NCBI RefSeq assembly: GCF_014773485.1
Contig: NZ_JACXBP010000013.1
Coordinates: forward strand, 23,010-87,009
Direction of reading: 5' to 3'
DNA: 64,000 nucleotides
DNA from: Erwinia aphidicola
GTDB taxonomy: Bacteria > Pseudomonadota > Gammaproteobacteria > Enterobacterales > Enterobacteriaceae
Below, piece after piece: positions 33,474 to 43,560 of this stretch. The notes below the pieces were generated by a model that worked only from the letters and a program-made list of their open reading frames with translations, did not search any database and had not been told where the DNA came from. Numbering within the stretch: position 1 is the first letter of the stretch; each line of letters opens with the position of its first letter. Both the position numbers and the translations under genes were made by a program.

Positions 33474-34820
33474 CTACTGCTGTGGTGACAGCGGTCGGCT
33501 AGTCGACCGCGGACGGACTAATCCGGCCACATCCAACAGCCAGTACAGCAGCTTAGCGGCCACTACGCAGGCAGCAAAAATAATACAGAAAAACACCACG
33601 CGTGAAGCAAACGCATCCAGCCCCTCACGCGCCAGCACGATCATGTTAAACACCGCGCCAAAACAGAAGCTTTGCAGAATTGCGGCTTTATAGCGATTAG
33701 GTTCATGGCGGCCTTTGTCATACAGCCAGTCAAACCATTTGATAATCATGCCGACGGCAACCGCACCCAGTGGGATAAACAGCGCACCGCCCATCACCAC
33801 CAGTGAGCCAATCAGCGTGGGGGAAATCGCCAGGCCAGAGTGGTTATCCAGCACTTCCCAGGTAAAGTAGTTCGCGCTGTTAAGCACTTCTGTTGGCCGC
33901 CCGTGCCACAGCCAGCTGGGGATAAACACATAGAAATCGCGCCAGATTGGGGCCAGCCCCTGAAAATCAATCTTGTCGTAGTTTTGCAGCAGCAGGCCGA
34001 GATTCTCCCAGGGGGAGAAGGTATCCCGCGTCAGATAGAGGAAAGTGTAGAACGCCTCCGGACCGCTAACGTCGAGGTTATAGCGCTTAAGCGCCAGCCA
34101 GAACATGCCAACAATGCCACCCACACCCGCCAGCACCAGCATCCACAGCGTGATCCAGCCGCGAATAATGCCGATAAACAGAAACAGGGCGAAGGCGATG
34201 ATGATATTGGCGCGCGTGCCGCCGACGATGGTGTAGGTCAGCAGACCAAAGCCGACGGTGGCAACGAGGAAGAACAGCCAGCCGCGTAAATCCTGCTTAA
34301 GGAAGTAAACCACCAGCATCGCCGGAATAAAGAAGTAGAAGAAGCGCTTGAGCGCCACGCCGGAGACATCCGCAGAGAAAATCTGGCTGTAACTGTGCAG
34401 CTTAAACAGCAGAAAGCCGTTATGCATAAAGAACACGCTGACGGTGCCCAGCGCCACCAGAGCCATCAGCCCCCAGCTCAGGTGGGCTTCAATACGGTTG
34501 ATGGTAAATATCTGTCGTGCAGGAGCCGTGCTGCGCGCGCGCAGCCGGGTTTTGTAGCTGACATAGTAGATGGCATAGAAACAGCCCGCCGACAGCAGCG
34601 CCTGTAACAGATACTCTGGCGGCACCACCTGCACGTCAAAGCCAAATACCAGCAGGCAAGTCAGCGGAAAACCAAAGAAGAAAGTCAGCAAAAACAGCAG
34701 TGAGAAGAAGACGTTAAAGTTGAAGCGCACGCGCCTGAACTCTCGCCATGTCAGCGTCAGGATAAATCCGCCGCAGCACAGGTACACGACCAGCAGACCG
34801 GCAAACTCTAATAAGGTCAT
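33474..34820 (-). CDS. wzyE: WzyE, enterobacterial common antigen polymerase
   Basis: A 448-residue inner membrane protein with about 10-12 membrane segments and a large periplasmic loop (FYVFIPSWLWHGRPTEVL region). It polymerises ECA trisaccharide units at the periplasmic face, with chain length set by WzzE. It overlaps wecF by 4 nt. Confidence 0.95.
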   Translation of the reverse strand: MTLLEFAGLLVVYLCCGGFILTLTWREFRRVRFNFNVFFSLLFLLTFFFGFPLTCLLVFGFDVQVVPPEYLLQALLSAGCFYAIYYVSYKTRLRARSTAPARQIFTINRIEAHLSWGLMALVALGTVSVFFMHNGFLLFKLHSYSQIFSADVSGVALKRFFYFFIPAMLVVYFLKQDLRGWLFFLVATVGFGLLTYTIVGGTRANIIIAFALFLFIGIIRGWITLWMLVLAGVGGIVGMFWLALKRYNLDVSGPEAFYTFLYLTRDTFSPWENLGLLLQNYDKIDFQGLAPIWRDFYVFIPSWLWHGRPTEVLNSANYFTWEVLDNHSGLAISPTLIGSLVVMGGALFIPLGAVAVGMIIKWFDWLYDKGRHEPNRYKAAILQSFCFGAVFNMIVLAREGLDAFASRVVFFCIIFAACVVAAKLLYWLLDVAGLVRPRSTSRPLSPQQ

Positions 34821-35893
34821 GCGCTCTCCCCTTCCACCGTTTGCAGCGCCTGTTGCCAGCCCGCCAGATAGCCCGGCTCGAAAAAGGCGATGCGGCTCTT
34901 ATCCAGGCTCTGCAACTGACGCCGCGCCTCCGCGACCGTGGCCGCATCCAGCGCATCGCCGTTGAACAGCACCGGCACCTGCTGTTCAGCCAGATCCTGC
35001 CAGAACGGGTTTTTGCGGTTCAACACAAACGGCACGTTGGCCTGCATCAGCAAACACAGCGTGCCGATCCCCTGCTGCCGCTCGAAGATAAAATAGCCGA
35101 GGTGACAGCGAGACAGCAGCTGTAAATAGTTATCGAACGCCAACTTTTCCGTCAACAGCTGCACGTGACCCGGCGCAAAAAGCGCATCCGCAGCCGCACG
35201 CACGCGCCCGATGTAGGCGTCATTGTTGGCCGGGTAGCCCAGCGGCACCAGCACCTGCACCCCATTGCCGAACTGCTGATGGATCTCCTCTAACGCCTGA
35301 ATATGACGATTGCTGGCATCCCCGGAATTACCGAGCAGGATGGTCAGCGGGCCGTCAGCAGCCTGGCTTTCCGGCACGCTATCCGCCAGCCGGGTCGGGA
35401 AGTAGAGCAGCGATGCCGGCACGCGCGGGCAGCGCTGGTGAAAGTGATTGATGTCGCCACGGGTGGCAAACACATGCCCCACGCGTTTTTGCGCCTGGCG
35501 CCGCAGCATATAGAACAGACGAAACTTCAGGCTGGCCGCATCTTCATACAGATCGGCCCCCCAGATATGCCAGTAAAACTGCTGGCGTGCGATCTTGCCC
35601 GCCAGCAGGGCCAGCCACAGGCGTGGATTGAACTGCCCGTGGCAGAAGAAGCGCGTGCTGCGCTGCTGGCTGGCGGTAGCAATCGTCGTCTGCGCCAGCT
35701 CCGCCTTGCTTGAGAACAAGCGAATAGCCAGCTGCGGATACTGCCCAGCCAGGGTGGCCTGCCCGCTCACCACCCAAAACTCACGCGGCGTTGAAGATGG
35801 GGCAACTTCATGTAAAACCTGGTTAAAAAAGCCCAGCACCGTCGCGTTGTGATGCGGAATATCTGAGCCTAAAAGATGAATTACTCTGGTCAT
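34817..35893 (-). CDS. wecF: WecF, TDP-Fuc4NAc:lipid II Fuc4NAc transferase
   Basis: A 358-residue GT56-family glycosyltransferase (MTRVIHLLGSDIPHHNATVLGFF at the N-terminus; LLGNSGDASNRHIQAL in the donor-binding half). It adds the third sugar, completing ECA lipid III. It overlaps wzxE upstream and wzyE downstream by 4 nt each, as in E. coli. Confidence 0.95.
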   Translation of the reverse strand: MTRVIHLLGSDIPHHNATVLGFFNQVLHEVAPSSTPREFWVVSGQATLAGQYPQLAIRLFSSKAELAQTTIATASQQRSTRFFCHGQFNPRLWLALLAGKIARQQFYWHIWGADLYEDAASLKFRLFYMLRRQAQKRVGHVFATRGDINHFHQRCPRVPASLLYFPTRLADSVPESQAADGPLTILLGNSGDASNRHIQALEEIHQQFGNGVQVLVPLGYPANNDAYIGRVRAAADALFAPGHVQLLTEKLAFDNYLQLLSRCHLGYFIFERQQGIGTLCLLMQANVPFVLNRKNPFWQDLAEQQVPVLFNGDALDAATVAEARRQLQSLDKSRIAFFEPGYLAGWQQALQTVEGESA

Positions 35894-37140
35894 ACTCGTC
35901 TACGATAGATAATAAAAACGCCAGCACAGAGTGCAAAGTAAGCGACATAGGTCGCCATATACGCCTGAGCTGCGCCTGCTGCGCCGTGCAGCGGGATCAG
36001 CCAGCGGGAAAAACCGGTCAGCAGCGCAAACTGGCTGACCTCGGTAAGAATATAAAAACGCAGTGACGCTTTGGCGATCACCAGGTAACCAAATACGTAG
36101 CAGCCGACTTTCAGCACATCGCCAATCAGCTGCCAGACAAACAGGTCACGCATGCCGGTGAACTGGCTGGAGAACAGCAGCCAGATGGCAAAGTCGCGCA
36201 GCAGCCAGACGCTGAAGCTGACCGCAGCGACGGCGGGCAGGACGAAGCGCAGCGACTTGAGGATCTCACGCGAAATCTCGGCCTTCGTCTGCAGGCGGGC
36301 CAGCGTAGGTAGCAGATAGACGCTGAACGAGGCGGTAATAAACTGCAGGTAGGCATCCGAAATACTGCTCACCCCCTGCCACAAACCAACCTGCTCCCAG
36401 CCCGCGTGCTGCGCCAGCAGGTTACGCATCATCATCCACGCCACCGGCAGCGTGACTGCGGTGATCAGCGCCATCAGCGTAAACTTACCCAGGCTGCGCG
36501 CATACTCTGGCCGCCACTGCGGCAGCAGATAGCGCATCGGCAAATGGCCGCGCCGCGCCAGTAGCCACACCGCAGGCACCACGACCAGAGCCGGGACCAT
36601 GGCCAGACCCACCAGCGCGCCGCTATAGCCGCCGAGCCAGTAGCAGACAAACCACGCGGCCACCCCGATCGCGCTGCCGACAATCAGCGCCAGCGCGTTG
36701 CCTGCGGCATCGCGGAAGCCTTTCATGATCGCCAGCGCGAGATTAGCCCAGGCAATGCCCATCTGCAGAAAGGCGACGATGCGGATCACCTGTTGATACT
36801 GCTCGTGGCCAAACAGCGCCCGGCTTATCGGCGCAGCAAACAGCAGGAATACGGCAGCCAGCAGCAGGGAGAATCCGAGCACCATCGCCGAGGCCGTGCC
36901 AAGAACCACGCGGAGTTCTGCTGGCTGCTGCTGAGTCTGCGCGACATATTTGGTCACGCCGTTGAAAATTCCGGCCCCCGCCAGCACGCCAAGCACGGTG
37001 ATCAGCTGGCGGAAGTTACCCGCCTGCCCAACGCCCGCAGGTCCGTACGTCACTGCCAGCATTTTTACCACCAGCAGCCCGGCAGCAATCTTTACCAGTG
37101 TGGAAACGGCCGTCCACACCGACGCTTTTGCCAGTGACAT
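35890..37140 (-). CDS. wzxE: WzxE, ECA lipid III flippase
   Basis: A 416-residue MOP-superfamily flippase with about 12 membrane helices (MSLAKASVWTAVSTLVKIAAG at the N-terminus). It moves undecaprenyl-PP-trisaccharide to the periplasmic face. It starts 1 nt after the wecE stop. Confidence 0.95.
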   Translation of the reverse strand: MSLAKASVWTAVSTLVKIAAGLLVVKMLAVTYGPAGVGQAGNFRQLITVLGVLAGAGIFNGVTKYVAQTQQQPAELRVVLGTASAMVLGFSLLLAAVFLLFAAPISRALFGHEQYQQVIRIVAFLQMGIAWANLALAIMKGFRDAAGNALALIVGSAIGVAAWFVCYWLGGYSGALVGLAMVPALVVVPAVWLLARRGHLPMRYLLPQWRPEYARSLGKFTLMALITAVTLPVAWMMMRNLLAQHAGWEQVGLWQGVSSISDAYLQFITASFSVYLLPTLARLQTKAEISREILKSLRFVLPAVAAVSFSVWLLRDFAIWLLFSSQFTGMRDLFVWQLIGDVLKVGCYVFGYLVIAKASLRFYILTEVSQFALLTGFSRWLIPLHGAAGAAQAYMATYVAYFALCAGVFIIYRRRV

Positions 37141-37141
37141 A

Positions 37142-38272
37142 TCAGGAGAAATAGCTCAGCAGCGAACCGATCACCGTTTTCTGATTGTTATCAGAGAGGT
37201 TATAGAACAGCGGCAGGCGCAGCAGGCGCTCACTCTCGGTCTGGGTTGCACGATCGGTACCGTGGAAGCGGCCAAAACGCAGACCGGCAGGAGAGCTGTG
37301 CAGCGGAATGTAGTGGAAGACCGCGAGGATCTCGGCCTCTTTCAGCCAGGAGATCAGCGCGCTGCGGTCATCCTGGTCGCGCAGCTTGAGGTAAAACATA
37401 TGCGCATTGTGTTCGCAGTTTGCCGGGATGACGGGCAGCTCGATGCGCCCGCGTGCCGCTAAGGGCTGCAGGGCATCATGATAGTTCTGCCACAGCCGCA
37501 GGCGCTGCTGGTTGATGCGCTCTGCCGACTCCAGCTGTGCCCAGAGATACGCGGCCTGCAAATCGGCCATCAGATAGCTGGAACCGATATCGCGCCAGGT
37601 GTACTTATCCACCTGACCACGGAAAAACTGGCTGCGGTTGGTGCCTTTCTCGCGAACGATCTCTGCACGCTCGACCAGCGAGGCATCGTTGACCAGCGTC
37701 GCCCCACCTTCGCCACCCGCAGTGTAGTTTTTGGTTTCATGAAAGCTGAAGCAGCCGATATGCCCAATGCTGCCAAGCGCGCGACCTTTATAGGTCGACA
37801 TGACTCCCTGTGCAGCATCCTCCACCACCCACAGCTGGTGCTTTTTCGCCAGCGCCATAATGGTGTCCATCTCGCAGGCCACGCCCGCATAGTGCACCGG
37901 CACAATCGCTTTAGTCTTATCGGTGATCGCCGCCTCAATCAGGCTCTCATCGATATTCATGGTATCCGGGCGCACGTCGACAAAGACGATGGTCGCCCCA
38001 CGCAGCACAAAGGCATTGGCCGTCGAAACAAAGGTGTAGCTCGGCATGATCACTTCATCACCGGGCTGAATATCAATCAGGATCGCTGCCATTTCGAGCG
38101 AAGCGGTGCAGGAAGGAGTGAGCAGCACTTTACGACTGGCGAAGCGCTGCTCCATCCACTGCTGGCAGCGACGGGTAAAACCGCCATCGCCGCACAGCTT
38201 GCCGCTGCCCATGGCCGACTGCATATATTCAAGTTCAGTTCCCACCACCGGCGGCGCATTAAACGGAATCAT
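37142..38272 (-). CDS. wecE: WecE, TDP-4-keto-6-deoxy-D-glucose transaminase
   Basis: A 376-residue PLP enzyme of the DegT/DnrJ/EryC1 family, with the PLP-lysine motif FHETKNYTAGGEGG and VEDAAQGV. It makes TDP-fucosamine (TDP-Fuc4N) from the 4-keto intermediate that RffG or RfbB would supply. It overlaps wecD by 4 nt. Confidence 0.96.
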   Translation of the reverse strand: MIPFNAPPVVGTELEYMQSAMGSGKLCGDGGFTRRCQQWMEQRFASRKVLLTPSCTASLEMAAILIDIQPGDEVIMPSYTFVSTANAFVLRGATIVFVDVRPDTMNIDESLIEAAITDKTKAIVPVHYAGVACEMDTIMALAKKHQLWVVEDAAQGVMSTYKGRALGSIGHIGCFSFHETKNYTAGGEGGATLVNDASLVERAEIVREKGTNRSQFFRGQVDKYTWRDIGSSYLMADLQAAYLWAQLESAERINQQRLRLWQNYHDALQPLAARGRIELPVIPANCEHNAHMFYLKLRDQDDRSALISWLKEAEILAVFHYIPLHSSPAGLRFGRFHGTDRATQTESERLLRLPLFYNLSDNNQKTVIGSLLSYFS

Positions 38273-38964
38273 GGTGTTTCCCTGTATAACCAGTATGCGG
38301 TGCGTTCAATCACGCCGCCGCAGCGAAGATAAAGACGCAGCGCAGCGAGGTTGCCCAGCTGCGTGGCGACGTGAAGTCGTGTCAGGCGGCGTGCGCGGCA
38401 CCAGTCGTTCGCCGCATTCATCAACCGCTGGCCGATGCCCAGCCCCTGAGCCGCAGGTAATACCGCCAGCAGGCCAATGCGCGCGGTGCCGTCATCCAGC
38501 TCACGCAGGGAGACAAAGCCCTGCATATTACCCTGCTCATCCACCGCCAACAGGCACTGATGATCAAAGGTGCCGCGCACCGCGTTTTCCACCCACTGCG
38601 CATAGAAGCGTCCGCTGTCGCCGGATGCATACCACGGGGCACGAAAACGGCTAAAGGTGAATGCTTCTTCCGCGGCCTTGCGCAGCGCCGGGATATGTTC
38701 CGCGCGCGCAATACGCACGCCGGTTGGGCGCTCCACCGGCGTGATGCCCAACACGCAGTCCGCTTCCCCTTCCACCAGGCGAAAACCGAGCGCGCTGAGC
38801 GCATCCAGCTCTGCGCTCTGCTGCGTCAGCACCTTGACCTGCACCAGCGGCCAGTCGTCGAGCTGAACGCTATCCAGCTGATGCTCACCGCCCAGCTCCA
38901 GCAGCGCACTCTGCCGGTTAAAGAACCTGTTCTCCCAGAGGAGGGGTTTAAGCGTGCCGTTCAC
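38269..38964 (-). CDS. wecD: WecD (RffC), TDP-fucosamine acetyltransferase
   Basis: A 231-residue GNAT-fold N-acetyltransferase with the acetyl-CoA loop LPAAQGLGIGQRLM and the conserved SRFRAPWYASGDSGRFYAQW and AVRGTFDHQCL segments of E. coli WecD. It acetylates TDP-Fuc4N to TDP-Fuc4NAc. It follows wecC directly (12 nt); in E. coli rffG and rffH lie between them. Confidence 0.95.
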   Translation of the reverse strand: MNGTLKPLLWENRFFNRQSALLELGGEHQLDSVQLDDWPLVQVKVLTQQSAELDALSALGFRLVEGEADCVLGITPVERPTGVRIARAEHIPALRKAAEEAFTFSRFRAPWYASGDSGRFYAQWVENAVRGTFDHQCLLAVDEQGNMQGFVSLRELDDGTARIGLLAVLPAAQGLGIGQRLMNAANDWCRARRLTRLHVATQLGNLAALRLYLRCGGVIERTAYWLYRETP

Positions 38965-38976
38965 AGCTCGAATCTC

Positions 38977-40239
38977 TCATCGCCATACTCCTTTGGTATC
39001 CACAACCCACGGCTGGTTTACACTGGCGGGATCGATGGCTTTAAACTGACGGTGATCGACCAGCAGCACCAGTACATCAGCCTGCTGCAGGGCGTCATCC
39101 AGCGCCACCAGCGTGACGCTTTGCTGCAGCTTCGCGGGCAGCTGCTGCACGTTAGGTTCGACCACCAGCGTGCTGCCCTGATGCCAGTCGGCGATCAGCT
39201 TCGTTACCTGAACGGCCGGGCTTTCACGCAGGTCGTCAATATCGGGCTTGAACGCCAGGCCCAGGCAGGCAATTTTCAGCTCGCTGGCGCGCTTGTTGCT
39301 GCTCATCAGGCAGTCGGCAACCCGGCGCTGCACCTGCTCCAGCACCCAGTGCGGTTTACCGTCATTCACTTCGCGCGCGGTGCGGATCAACCGCGCCTGC
39401 TCGGGATTTTGCGCCACGATAAACCACGGATCGACGGCGATGCAGTGCCCGCCAACGCCCGGGCCGGGTTGCAGAATGTTCACGCGCGGATGGCGGTTGG
39501 CGAGACGTATCAGCTCCCAGACGTTGATATCCTGCTCGGCGCAGATCAACGACAGCTCGTTAGCGAAGGCAATATTGACGTCGCGGAAGCTGTTCTCGGT
39601 GAGCTTACACATTTCAGCGGTGCGCGAATTGGTGACCACGCACTCTCCTTCGAGAAAGATATTGTACAGATCGCAGGCGCGCTGCGAGCAGACGGCCGTC
39701 ATACCGCCTATCACACGGTCATTTTTAAACAGCTCAACCATCACCTGACCCGGCAAGACGCGCTCCGGGCAGTAGGCAACCTGAATGTCCGCCTGCTCAC
39801 CCGCCTGCTGCGGGAAGCTCAGGTCCGGGCGCGCTGCCGCCAGCCACGCGGCCATCTGCTCGGTAGCCCCCACCGGAGAGGTGGATTCGAGGATCACCAG
39901 ATCGCCCTTCTTCAGCACTGGCGCCAGGGACTCTGCCGCCGCCCGGACAAAGGCCATATCCGGCTGATGCTCGCCTTTAAACGGCGTGGGAACGGCGATC
40001 AGAAATGCATCTGCAGCCTGTGGCTGAGTGGCAGCACGCAAATAGCCGCCCTCGACGGCGGTTTTCACCACGCGGTCGAGGTCCGGCTCAACGATATGAA
40101 TGTCGCCACGATTGATGGTCTCCACCGCGTGCGCATTAATATCGATGCCGATCACCTGCTTCTGGCAGGAAGCAAAGGCCGCGGCAGTGGGCAGGCCGAT
40201 GTAGCCCAGCCCGATAACAGAAATGGTGTTGAAACTCAT
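38977..40239 (-). CDS. wecC: WecC, UDP-ManNAc dehydrogenase
   Basis: A 420-residue UDP-sugar dehydrogenase with an N-terminal Rossmann motif (VIGLGYIGLPTAAAFA), VGGHCIAVDPWF near the middle (the conserved His and its neighbourhood) and GLAFKPDIDDLRESPA towards the C-terminus. It oxidises UDP-ManNAc to UDP-ManNAcA with NAD+. It overlaps wecB by 4 nt. Confidence 0.96.
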   Translation of the reverse strand: MSFNTISVIGLGYIGLPTAAAFASCQKQVIGIDINAHAVETINRGDIHIVEPDLDRVVKTAVEGGYLRAATQPQAADAFLIAVPTPFKGEHQPDMAFVRAAAESLAPVLKKGDLVILESTSPVGATEQMAAWLAAARPDLSFPQQAGEQADIQVAYCPERVLPGQVMVELFKNDRVIGGMTAVCSQRACDLYNIFLEGECVVTNSRTAEMCKLTENSFRDVNIAFANELSLICAEQDINVWELIRLANRHPRVNILQPGPGVGGHCIAVDPWFIVAQNPEQARLIRTAREVNDGKPHWVLEQVQRRVADCLMSSNKRASELKIACLGLAFKPDIDDLRESPAVQVTKLIADWHQGSTLVVEPNVQQLPAKLQQSVTLVALDDALQQADVLVLLVDHRQFKAIDPASVNQPWVVDTKGVWR

Positions 40240-41366
40240 AATGTAATCCGGTTGTGTTTAAGCGCCTGCACAATACGCTGGCAGGCCAGTCCGTCTCCGT
40301 AAGGATTATGTGCGCGGCTCATGGTGTGCCACGCTTCCTCATCGGTAAGTAAACGGTTGACTTCACTGACAATTTTCGCGCCATCGGTGCCGACCAGCAT
40401 CACCGTACCGGCAGCAACCGCTTCCGGGCGCTCGGTGGTATCGCGCATCACCAGCACCGGTTTGCCCAGCGACGGCGCTTCTTCCTGAATGCCACCGGAA
40501 TCGGTGAGGATCAGCCAGGCGCGGTCCATCAGCCAGACAAACGGCAGGTACTCCTGCGGCTCGATCAGAATAATGTTGTCGATCCCACTCAAAATGCGGT
40601 TAACCGGCTCGCTGACGTTGGGGTTGAGATGCACCGGGTAAACAATCTGCGTATCGGGATGCAGGCGGGCAATTTCCGCCAGCGCATTACAGATACGCTC
40701 AAATCCGTCGCCGAAGCTCTCACGGCGGTGCCCCGTGACCAGAATCATCTTCTTGTCCGCAGCCAGGAATGGATAGCGCGCCGCAAGACTGTTACGCAAT
40801 GCATCATCACTCAGCACGCGGTCACGCACCCAGAACAGCGCGTCGATCACCGTATTACCGGTGACGAAAATGCGCTGGGCAGGCAGATTCTCGCGCAGCA
40901 GATTTTGCTGCGAAGTGGTGGTGGGCGTGAAGTGGTAGCTCGCCAGGTGCCCGGTCAGCGTACGGTTGGCTTCTTCCGGCCACGGTGACCACAGATCGCC
41001 GGTACGCAGCCCGGCCTCCACGTGCCCTACGGGAATACGGTGGTAGAAAGCCGCAAGGCTGGCGGCAAAAGTGGTGGTGGTGTCACCGTGTACCAGCACC
41101 ACATCAGGAGTGAAGTCGCTAAATACCGTTTTCAGCCCTTCCAGAATACGGCTGGTGATCTCGGTTAACCCCTGTCCCGGCTGCATAATATTAAGATCGT
41201 AGTCCGGCACGATTGAAAACAGCTGCAGCACCTGATCGAGCATTTCGCGATGCTGTGCCGTCACGCATAAGCGTGACTCGATACCCTCTTCCTGCGCCAG
41301 CGCATGCACCAGCGGCGCCATTTTAATCGCTTCGGGGCGCGTGCCAAAAACTGTTAATACTTTCAC
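40236..41366 (-). CDS. wecB: WecB, UDP-GlcNAc 2-epimerase
   Basis: A 376-residue non-hydrolysing 2-epimerase, the same length as in E. coli, with VFGTRPEAIKMAPL at the N-terminus, GHVEAGLRTGD, TGHRRESFGDGFERI and TDSGGIQEEAPSLGKP. It makes UDP-ManNAc for ECA. It lies 30 nt after wzzE. Confidence 0.97.
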   Translation of the reverse strand: MKVLTVFGTRPEAIKMAPLVHALAQEEGIESRLCVTAQHREMLDQVLQLFSIVPDYDLNIMQPGQGLTEITSRILEGLKTVFSDFTPDVVLVHGDTTTTFAASLAAFYHRIPVGHVEAGLRTGDLWSPWPEEANRTLTGHLASYHFTPTTTSQQNLLRENLPAQRIFVTGNTVIDALFWVRDRVLSDDALRNSLAARYPFLAADKKMILVTGHRRESFGDGFERICNALAEIARLHPDTQIVYPVHLNPNVSEPVNRILSGIDNIILIEPQEYLPFVWLMDRAWLILTDSGGIQEEAPSLGKPVLVMRDTTERPEAVAAGTVMLVGTDGAKIVSEVNRLLTDEEAWHTMSRAHNPYGDGLACQRIVQALKHNRITL

Positions 41367-41396
41367 CGTGACTCTCTTAATTCGCTCGTATTTAAC

Positions 41397-42428
41397 TTAG
41401 TGACACTTTCTGCGACGGACCAGAGCCGTTCCGGCACCCAGCAGAACCCCTACAGCGCCCCACATCACCATCAGCAGCACGCGGCGCGGGCTGTCACGCT
41501 TGACCGGCTCCTCCGGGGTGCGCAGGTAGCGCCAGGTGTGGAAAGACGGCACCAGCGTTGGCCCGACACTCAGCGTCGCCTGCATAGCCCGGTTCTGGTC
41601 GTAGTCCAGATCGTAAGACGGACCGCTGGCCTGAAGGTTTTCCAGACGCCCCTGCAGCAGCGGGCGCCCCAGCAGGAACAGTTCGGAATCCGGCAGCTGT
41701 TCGGATGGCGTCTGAGTTTTCGACTGCTCTAAGCCCTGCTGCTGAGCAATTTTTAACGCCTGCTGTACGCTGTTCACCTGACGGTCGTAAATCGCTTTTG
41801 CTACCGCTTCCTGGCGCTTTATCTGCGCTTTTAGCTGAATGCTGCGGGCTGCCCAGTCGGCCGCCAGCTCTTCATTCAGATGTACCGTGGCGCGCGCATT
41901 AGCGAAGGCCACGTACTGGCGCAGCAGAGTGTTGGCGTCGGCGGCGGTCTCAGCCACCAGCGTCACGCTATCCTTGATATTCTTCGCGCTGTCGGCGGGC
42001 TGCAGCTGAATATTGGCAATCAGCTCATCCAACAGGGCTGCGTCTTCCCTGGCATTACCGGTTTTCCGCTGTTTGTAATAGTCGGTCTGCAGCCAGAAAT
42101 CACGCCGGGTATCCCAGGCAAACAGCTGCATGATGAACTCCTGATACGCCTCATCCATCACTGTAGGTGGGGCCACGGTCAGGCTGCCCGAACGGACATC
42201 CAGATTATTTAAAAACTGCTGCTGCGAGTAATAGCCGGAAAGCATGTTCACCGTCGGACGATCGACAATCGCGGTAGTACTCCATTTCGGCGTAACCAGC
42301 AGCGAGTAAATAAAGGCCAGGGCGGCAAACAGTGCGCCACCGGCGACAATCCAGAATTTACCGCGCCACAGCGTGCAGCAAAGACCACGAATATCCAGCT
42401 CGTTATCCGCCGCGTCAGGATAGGTCAT
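41397..42428 (-). CDS. wzzE: WzzE, ECA chain-length regulator
   Basis: A 343-residue polysaccharide co-polymerase. It has two membrane helices (about residues 31-50 and 315-335) around a periplasmic coiled domain, and a terminal RRRK tail. It sets the modal length of ECA chains with WzyE. It lies between wecA and wecB, as in E. coli. Confidence 0.95.
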   Translation of the reverse strand: MTYPDAADNELDIRGLCCTLWRGKFWIVAGGALFAALAFIYSLLVTPKWSTTAIVDRPTVNMLSGYYSQQQFLNNLDVRSGSLTVAPPTVMDEAYQEFIMQLFAWDTRRDFWLQTDYYKQRKTGNAREDAALLDELIANIQLQPADSAKNIKDSVTLVAETAADANTLLRQYVAFANARATVHLNEELAADWAARSIQLKAQIKRQEAVAKAIYDRQVNSVQQALKIAQQQGLEQSKTQTPSEQLPDSELFLLGRPLLQGRLENLQASGPSYDLDYDQNRAMQATLSVGPTLVPSFHTWRYLRTPEEPVKRDSPRRVLLMVMWGAVGVLLGAGTALVRRRKCH

Positions 42429-42456
42429 ACTTCAGGTTCCTTGTTGTCAGGCTGAC

Positions 42457-43560
42457 TTAGTCAGTAGAGGTTTTCTTCTCGTTATGGTGATTACGCAGTC
42501 GGCGCTTCCATCTTTTAATCATGCGCGCAACGCGCCATGCCCGCTTGATGCAGTAGCCGTACAGCATGAAAGCCAGCAAGAAAAGTACCAACATCGCCCA
42601 TTCCGGGACAAAGGTCAGGTATTCGCCGAGCACACCCACCGCAGCCAGCAGCGCAGCGGCGGCGGTGATCAGGACAAACGCCTGGCGGGAGGTGAAGCCC
42701 GCACGCATGATCAGGTGGTGAATGTGCTGCCGATCTGCCGAGAAGGGACTCATCCCCTTGCTCAGGCGGCGATACATAATCGCTACCATATCCATTAACG
42801 GAATAGCAATCAGCCATAGCGCGGTGACCGGGGTAATAGGATGGCTCGGACCCTGGGTGGCCTCCAGCAGGATCCAGATAATGGTGAAGCCAATCAGCGT
42901 GCTGCCGGCATCTCCCATGAAAACTTTGTAGCGGCGACCAAACATGCCGAGGTTGAGCAAAATATACGGAATGATGGCGGCCATCATAATAAAGCACCAC
43001 ATCGCCAGGCTGCTCTGGCCATCCAGCAGCAGGATAACGCCAATGGCGAGGAAGGTGACGCAGGACAGTCCCCCCAACAGACCATCAATGCCGTCAACCA
43101 TGTTGAAGGCGTTGATCGCGGCCCAGACGGCAAATAGCGTCAGAACATAGCCAAACGGCCCGACCACCAGCTCCCAGGGGCCGAAGATGTAGCCAAGGCT
43201 TAGCAGATAGAGTTTGGCTTTCATCATCATGACAACCGCCACGCCGGCCTGAACCACCGCGCGCAGTTTTACACTGATGTCGAAACGATCATCGAGCGCG
43301 CCGACGAATACCAGACAGCCGGCACAGCTGAGATACAGCAGGACGTTAGGCACATAGAAATTCGTCAATGCAAAAGCGAAACAGCTGCCAGCAAACACGG
43401 AGATGCCACCAACCAGCGGAATCGCGCCCTGATGTCGTTTGCGGTAGTTGGGTTTATCCACCAGTCCAACTTTAATAGCGGCTTTACGCGCGAAAAAAAG
43501 AAATGCCAATGAAAATAAAAAAGTTAGGGCAAGCTCCGTACTCGTATTGAGTAAATTCAC
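42457..43560 (-). CDS. wecA: WecA, undecaprenyl-phosphate GlcNAc-1-phosphate transferase
   Basis: A 367-residue polytopic membrane enzyme with DDRFDI, NAFNMVDGIDGLLGG, VFMGDAGSTLIGF and RQHIHHLIMRAGF, the conserved catalytic loops of the family. It starts ECA and many O-antigens by making undecaprenyl-PP-GlcNAc. The start is GTG, as in E. coli. It is the first gene of the ten-gene wec operon; its promoter must lie in 43561-43730. Confidence 0.96.
   Translation of the reverse strand: MNLLNTSTELALTFLFSLAFLFFARKAAIKVGLVDKPNYRKRHQGAIPLVGGISVFAGSCFAFALTNFYVPNVLLYLSCAGCLVFVGALDDRFDISVKLRAVVQAGVAVVMMMKAKLYLLSLGYIFGPWELVVGPFGYVLTLFAVWAAINAFNMVDGIDGLLGGLSCVTFLAIGVILLLDGQSSLAMWCFIMMAAIIPYILLNLGMFGRRYKVFMGDAGSTLIGFTIIWILLEATQGPSHPITPVTALWLIAIPLMDMVAIMYRRLSKGMSPFSADRQHIHHLIMRAGFTSRQAFVLITAAAALLAAVGVLGEYLTFVPEWAMLVLFLLAFMLYGYCIKRAWRVARMIKRWKRRLRNHHNEKKTSTD

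Noticed and set aside
38560..40302. 580-codon open frame on the + strand
   Set aside because: It is antisense to wecC and wecD, both certain genes. Its translation is Arg/His/Gln-rich and resembles no family; long antisense frames are common opposite GC-rich genes.
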